NCBI GenBank assembly: GCA_947487925.1
Contig: CANLCA010000116.1
Span: 1 to 7,894 of the forward strand
Reading direction: 5' to 3'
DNA: 7,894 bases
Origin: Verrucomicrobiales bacterium
Lineage (GTDB): Bacteria > Verrucomicrobiota > Verrucomicrobiia > Limisphaerales > F1-80-MAGS106
The translations under genes and the position numbers were made by a program. Positions 4,999 through 7,894 of the stretch are shown piece by piece. The notes under the pieces were generated by a model that worked only from the letters and a program-made list of their open reading frames with translations, was not told where the DNA came from and made no database searches. Every line of letters begins with the position of its first letter. Position 1 is the first letter of the stretch.

Positions 4999-7112
4999 TG
5001 GGAGATCCAGGCGAGTAACATTCCCAGAGCCACCACCCCCATGGCCAGAGCGGCCAGGTATTGATGGATTTGACCTGAGTGGAGCGATGAGAGGCGATTT
5101 CCAAGGGAACCGATTCGGGCGCACACCGTATCGAACCCTGGATTGACCAGGAACTCGTCGGCGAACCGACTCACCCAAGCCAACGCTTGGAGGCAGATCG
5201 GGACGATGCCCACGACGGGGGCAATGACTTTCTGGTCTAGAGCGGCGCTCAATCCGGAGAACCACTTCAAAAACCATCCCAGAATCGCTTCGTAGACCTC
5301 GTCAAAATAAAACTTATTCGTCAGCCACCGATGGAGTACGGGAAAATGCACCAGGAGCGGATCCGGCGCTTGGCTGAAGTCGACTGTCGGATTTCCGTAA
5401 AGCCTCCAGCCCGCGGTGATCCCGCAGAAGACGACCACAGTTGAGAGCAGGAGCAGCCCAAGCGTGCCCGGGTTGAGCAGATGGCTGAGCTGGAAATGCG
5501 CTGGGTGGCCCGAAAGATAGGATTCAATCCAAGGCCAGACCGGGGTCGCAAGGAACGTCAGCAAGATCGTACAGGCGGCGAGCACGATGAGCGGAGTCGT
5601 CATGACAGGCGGACTCTCGTGAATCTCTGCGGGTTTAGAATGACTCCGCGAATCTGACACGAGATGTCCCGCCGCGGCATTCCGTGGTGTGGTGGAATTG
5701 CCCTTCGAGGCTCCAAAAAAGACCAGTGCCATCTGTCGAGTCATGTAAAATGCGGTCAAGAAAGCGCCTGCGAGCCCCAGGGCAAAGGGCCATTTCGACC
5801 CTTGCCAAGCCACGGCTGCGTGGAGGATGCCATCTTTACTCCAGAAACCCGAAAAAACAAGGGGCACTCCAGAAAGCGCCATCATGCCGATCGCGTAGGT
5901 TCGAAATGTCCTGGGCATCAAGTCTTTGAGTCCACCCATTTTCCGGATGTCTTGTTCCTCATGACATCCGTGGATGACCGATCCTGCACCGAGGAAGAGG
6001 AGGGCTTTGAAGAACGCGTGGGTGAGCAGGTGGAGCATGCCCACTGGAACTCCTCCGGTCGCCAGTCCCAGGAACATGTATCCTAGCTGCGACACCGTGG
6101 AATAGGCGAGGATGCGTTTGATGTCGTTCTGAGCCACAGCGACTAAAGCGGCGAACACAGCAGTGATTGAACCGACCCATGCGATCGTGGTCAACGCGGG
6201 CGAAAGTCCGGGGGCTCCCGCCACATCGGCGTCCAGCAAAGGAAAGACACGGGCCATGAGGAACACTCCAGCCGCAACCATGGTGGCGGCATGGATCAGA
6301 GCGCTCACAGGCGTCGGGCCTTCCATCGCATCGGGCAACCAGACGTGCAGCGGAAGCTGGCCGGACTTGCCTATCGCACCACAAAACAACAGGAGCGCGA
6401 TGACGGTCGAAACCGCCATGCCGCCCGCGGTGGTTTGGGCCACCAATGCCGTCAGTGCCGATTGTTCCAAACACCCTTTTCCTCCGTCATAAAACAGCAA
6501 CGTCCCCGTTTCGGAGTAGAGCCACAAGATTCCGATGAAAAAGCCGACGTCCCCAATCCGAGTGGTGATAAAGGCCTTTTTTGCTGCCGCCGCTGCCTGG
6601 GGTTTGTGAAACCAGAAGCCAATGAGCAAATAGGAGGCGAGCCCGACCAATTCCCAGCACATGAAGAGGAGCAACAGACTGTTCGCCAGGATGAGGCCCA
6701 GCATCGCGCTTGCGAACAACGACAGAAAACAGAAGAACCTTCCGGGGTTTTCATCGTGAGCCATGTAGCCGGCGCTATAGATGAAAATCAGGGTGGAAAT
6801 GAAAGTCACCATCACGAGCATCGAGGCGCTGAGGGGGTCCAGCACGATTCCCAGGCGAAGGGTTGGCAGAGTAGTGGCTTGGGGGCCCAGTTCGCCGGCG
6901 CCAAAATCGAGCCAGGAGAAATTGAGGACCTCCCTTCCTCCTTCGGGCAGTTCTAAACTTGAGAAAAAGGCCGCCAGAGAAAGCAAGCACGAGAGGCTGA
7001 TCCCACCGATGGCGAGGCCTGCGGAGGCACGCCAGCGGTTCCTGCCCAGGAAGACGCTACAACACGCCGCGAGCAGCGGTATGACGGGAATCAGCCAGAG
7101 GTAACGGATCAT
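4995..7112 (-). CDS. nuoL: NADH-quinone oxidoreductase subunit L with extended lateral helix
   Basis: This is the distal proton-pump subunit of complex I. At 705 residues it is much longer than E. coli NuoL (613). The core carries LLFMCWELVGLASYLLIGFW (Glu154, equivalent to E144), GAIGKSGQLPLHVWLPDAMEG (Lys249, equivalent to K229), SALIHAATMVAAG (His274), AQNDIKRILAYSTVSQLGYM (Lys332) and GFWSKDGIL (Lys426, equivalent to K399). Two regions account for the extra length. One is a polar loop at about 468-504, between late helices. The other is the C-terminal amphipathic lateral helix, about 604-680, ahead of the final membrane helix (AALAMGVVALGMLLAW). By my alignment that helix is some 26-28 residues longer than in canonical NuoL, which fits an arm that must also hold a second NuoM. 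The ATG at 7110-7112 lies 14 bp past the nuoK stop, and no strong Shine-Dalgarno is visible. The lengths are read directly; the structural role is taken from the known complex I fold. Confidence 0.97.
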   Translation of the reverse strand: MIRYLWLIPVIPLLAACCSVFLGRNRWRASAGLAIGGISLSCLLSLAAFFSSLELPEGGREVLNFSWLDFGAGELGPQATTLPTLRLGIVLDPLSASMLVMVTFISTLIFIYSAGYMAHDENPGRFFCFLSLFASAMLGLILANSLLLLFMCWELVGLASYLLIGFWFHKPQAAAAAKKAFITTRIGDVGFFIGILWLYSETGTLLFYDGGKGCLEQSALTALVAQTTAGGMAVSTVIALLLFCGAIGKSGQLPLHVWLPDAMEGPTPVSALIHAATMVAAGVFLMARVFPLLDADVAGAPGLSPALTTIAWVGSITAVFAALVAVAQNDIKRILAYSTVSQLGYMFLGLATGGVPVGMLHLLTHAFFKALLFLGAGSVIHGCHEEQDIRKMGGLKDLMPRTFRTYAIGMMALSGVPLVFSGFWSKDGILHAAVAWQGSKWPFALGLAGAFLTAFYMTRQMALVFFGASKGNSTTPRNAAAGHLVSDSRSHSKPAEIHESPPVMTTPLIVLAACTILLTFLATPVWPWIESYLSGHPAHFQLSHLLNPGTLGLLLLSTVVVFCGITAGWRLYGNPTVDFSQAPDPLLVHFPVLHRWLTNKFYFDEVYEAILGWFLKWFSGLSAALDQKVIAPVVGIVPICLQALAWVSRFADEFLVNPGFDTVCARIGSLGNRLSSLHSGQIHQYLAALAMGVVALGMLLAWISQ
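5073..5303 (-). other. NuoL lateral (HL) helix region, elongated, with a possible 26-residue internal repeat
   Basis: These codons encode about residues 604-680 of NuoL, from FDEVYEAILGWFLKW to LSSLHSGQIHQY, just before the last membrane helix. In known complex I structures this segment is an amphipathic helix lying along the antiporter subunits. Two stretches line up at an offset of 26 residues: Asp626-QKVIAP-VVGI-Val637 and Asp652-EFLVNP-GFDT-Val663. They share the Asp, two aliphatic positions, the Pro and the final Val. This suggests, but does not prove, that the helix grew by duplicating one unit. Confidence 0.6.
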
Positions 7113-7126
7113 GCGTGCTTAGGCTC

Positions 7127-7429
7127 TCAGCCTTTCAATAAATCCATTTCATCGACGTTCGTGGTCTTGAAGTGCCGGTAAAGGGACAGGATCAAGGCCA
7201 ACCCCACCCCCGCCTCCGCAGCGGCGATGGCGATGGAGAACAGCACGAACAATACGGGCTCCATCGAGTCGGGTCGGGGGCCAAATTTCCAAAACACGAT
7301 AAAATTTAAATTGGCGGCGTTGAGCATGAGTTCGATGCCGACCAGGACGAGGATCGCGTTGCGGCGAAGCAGCGCCGCAGCCAGGCCCGCAGAGAACAGG
7401 AGAGAGGACAGGAGAAGATAGGGCAGCAT
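7127..7429 (-). CDS. nuoK: NADH-quinone oxidoreductase subunit K
   Basis: This is a 100-residue protein with three membrane helices, the standard NuoK size. It lies in the membrane arm of complex I, between the quinone-side subunits and NuoN, and its two membrane glutamates form part of the central proton-transfer path. Both are present: Glu33 in LVGIELMLNAANLNF and Glu72 in AAAEAGVGLALIL, corresponding to E. coli NuoK E36 and E72. The conserved RRNAI segment (22-26) after the first helix is also seen. The ATG at 7427-7429 follows the nuoJ stop by 39 bp, with no convincing Shine-Dalgarno in that spacer. The short, polar C-terminus (TTNVDEMDLLKG) resembles other NuoK tails. Nothing unusual was found. 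Confidence 0.97.
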   Translation of the reverse strand: MLPYLLLSSLLFSAGLAAALLRRNAILVLVGIELMLNAANLNFIVFWKFGPRPDSMEPVLFVLFSIAIAAAEAGVGLALILSLYRHFKTTNVDEMDLLKG

Positions 7430-7468
7430 GGCGGTTGGCAGTTCTTTTCGGAGAGAATGTTTACAGCT

Positions 7469-7894
7469 TTACAGTGGCTCGGACGTCTGTTGTCCAGAGG
7501 ATTTGCTGGACTCCCCGACTTCGGTGGGGTCGTCTCTTTGGGCCAGAATCGCGGCTCCGATCAGGGCGGCGGTGAGCAGCAACCCGAGGACTTCCAATGG
7601 CAACACATAGGCCGACATCAGCTCCCTTCCGATATCTCGCAGTTTCATGGAGGCGTCGACGGCTTCGCGGGAACCCCTGAGAGAAGAGGACCATGCGGCA
7701 GTGGCAAGTCCCGTGAACATCAAGCCGCAAACGGCCAATGGAGCTAGTTTCTGGAGGGAAAATCTGGATTGCGTGTCGGGGGTCCCGGTGCGTGTCAAAA
7801 GCACCACAAAAAGGGCGAGAATTGACACGGCTCCGACGTAAACGAGGACCTGGCTGAACGCGATAAACTCCGCTCCGAGGCGCAGGTAGACAGC
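7469..7894 (-). CDS. nuoJ: NADH-quinone oxidoreductase subunit J, C-terminal 141 residues (5' end outside window)
   Basis: The frame runs open off the right edge and ends at TAA 7469-7471. A GTG at 7826-7828 could be mistaken for a start, but the codons before it continue the family motif (LGAEFIAFSQVLVYVGA), so the gene begins outside the window. NuoJ is a membrane subunit whose third helix, with its flexible bulge, takes part in coupling quinone reduction to proton movement. That helix is visible as VLVYVGAVSILALFVVLL and carries the conserved Tyr (visible residue 19, codon 7838-7840). Where E. coli has Glu in LEIIVYAG, this protein has Gln15, and it has an acidic residue earlier in LGAEF. 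I recall this as a common NuoJ variant. Later helices appear in LAPLAVCGLMFTGLATAAW and AYVLPLEVLGLLLTAAL. The C-terminal tail is polar (DDPTEVGESSKSSGQQ). Confidence 0.95.
   Translation of the reverse strand, partial: AVYLRLGAEFIAFSQVLVYVGAVSILALFVVLLTRTGTPDTQSRFSLQKLAPLAVCGLMFTGLATAAWSSSLRGSREAVDASMKLRDIGRELMSAYVLPLEVLGLLLTAALIGAAILAQRDDPTEVGESSKSSGQQTSEPL

Noticed and set aside
4445..5104. 219-codon minus-strand open frame overlapping the nuoL/nuoM1 junction
   Set aside because: It is another frame of two real genes on the same strand; its Cys/Arg/His-rich product lacks membrane segments.
4999..5277. In-frame 93-codon N-terminal extension of the first nuoM, overlapping nuoL
   Set aside because: The extension is Arg/Pro-rich, not membrane-like, and lies inside the conserved nuoL C-terminus. 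The ATG at 4998 gives a normal NuoM N-terminus and an ATGA overlap.
6291..6956. 221-codon plus-strand open frame within nuoL
   Set aside because: It is antisense to the core of nuoL. The product is Gln/Glu/Arg-rich with no family features.
7121..7133. Small inverted repeat AGGCT-CTC-AGCCT at the nuoK stop, 8 bp before nuoL
   Set aside because: A 5-bp stem with a 3-nt loop is likely to occur by chance, and there is no T-tract or other sign of a terminator or attenuator.
7826..7828. GTG as a start codon for nuoJ
   Set aside because: The codons upstream to the window edge continue the conserved NuoJ helix, so this Val is internal.

Overview
The window carries the downstream end of a bacterial respiratory complex I (NADH:quinone oxidoreductase, NDH-1) operon on the minus strand. 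At the left edge is the tail of an unrelated plus-strand gene. Reading along the minus strand from the right edge, the order is nuoJ (5' end cut off), nuoK, nuoL, a first nuoM, a second nuoM, and nuoN. These genes encode membrane-arm subunits. The genes for the electron-input arm and for NuoH are not visible and would be expected further upstream, beyond the right edge. Spacing is tight throughout (39, 14, -4, 48 and 18 bp), so one transcript is the simplest reading. No promoter or terminator was found in the window.

The unusual part is the composition of the membrane arm. A canonical complex I has three antiporter-like pumps (L, M, N). This operon has four (L, M, M, N). The NuoL C-terminus, which forms the long lateral amphipathic helix running along the arm, appears to be about 26-28 residues longer than canonical NuoL. 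That is roughly the extra length needed to span one more pump. The combination matches the '2M' type of modified complex I described by Chadwick and colleagues in 2018, for which a fifth translocated proton per cycle was hypothesised. The architecture is therefore known. Details that may be specific to this locus or its family are the apparent 26-residue repeat inside the NuoL helix, and the second NuoM, which has Leu at the position of the essential TM7 lysine and an unusual lysine in TM5.

The plus-strand fragment at the left edge (2-256) looks like the C-terminal part of a prepilin-type (H-X9-DG / DUF1559-like) protein ending in a YTFLYDGP-type tail. Such proteins are abundant in Verrucomicrobiota, Planctomycetota and relatives. 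With moderately high GC and few Shine-Dalgarno sites, this points to the PVC group, most likely Verrucomicrobiota. That is an inference from style, not a demonstrated assignment. The fragment and nuoN converge on a 113-bp gap. No RNA genes, mobile elements, CRISPR arrays or phage signatures were seen.
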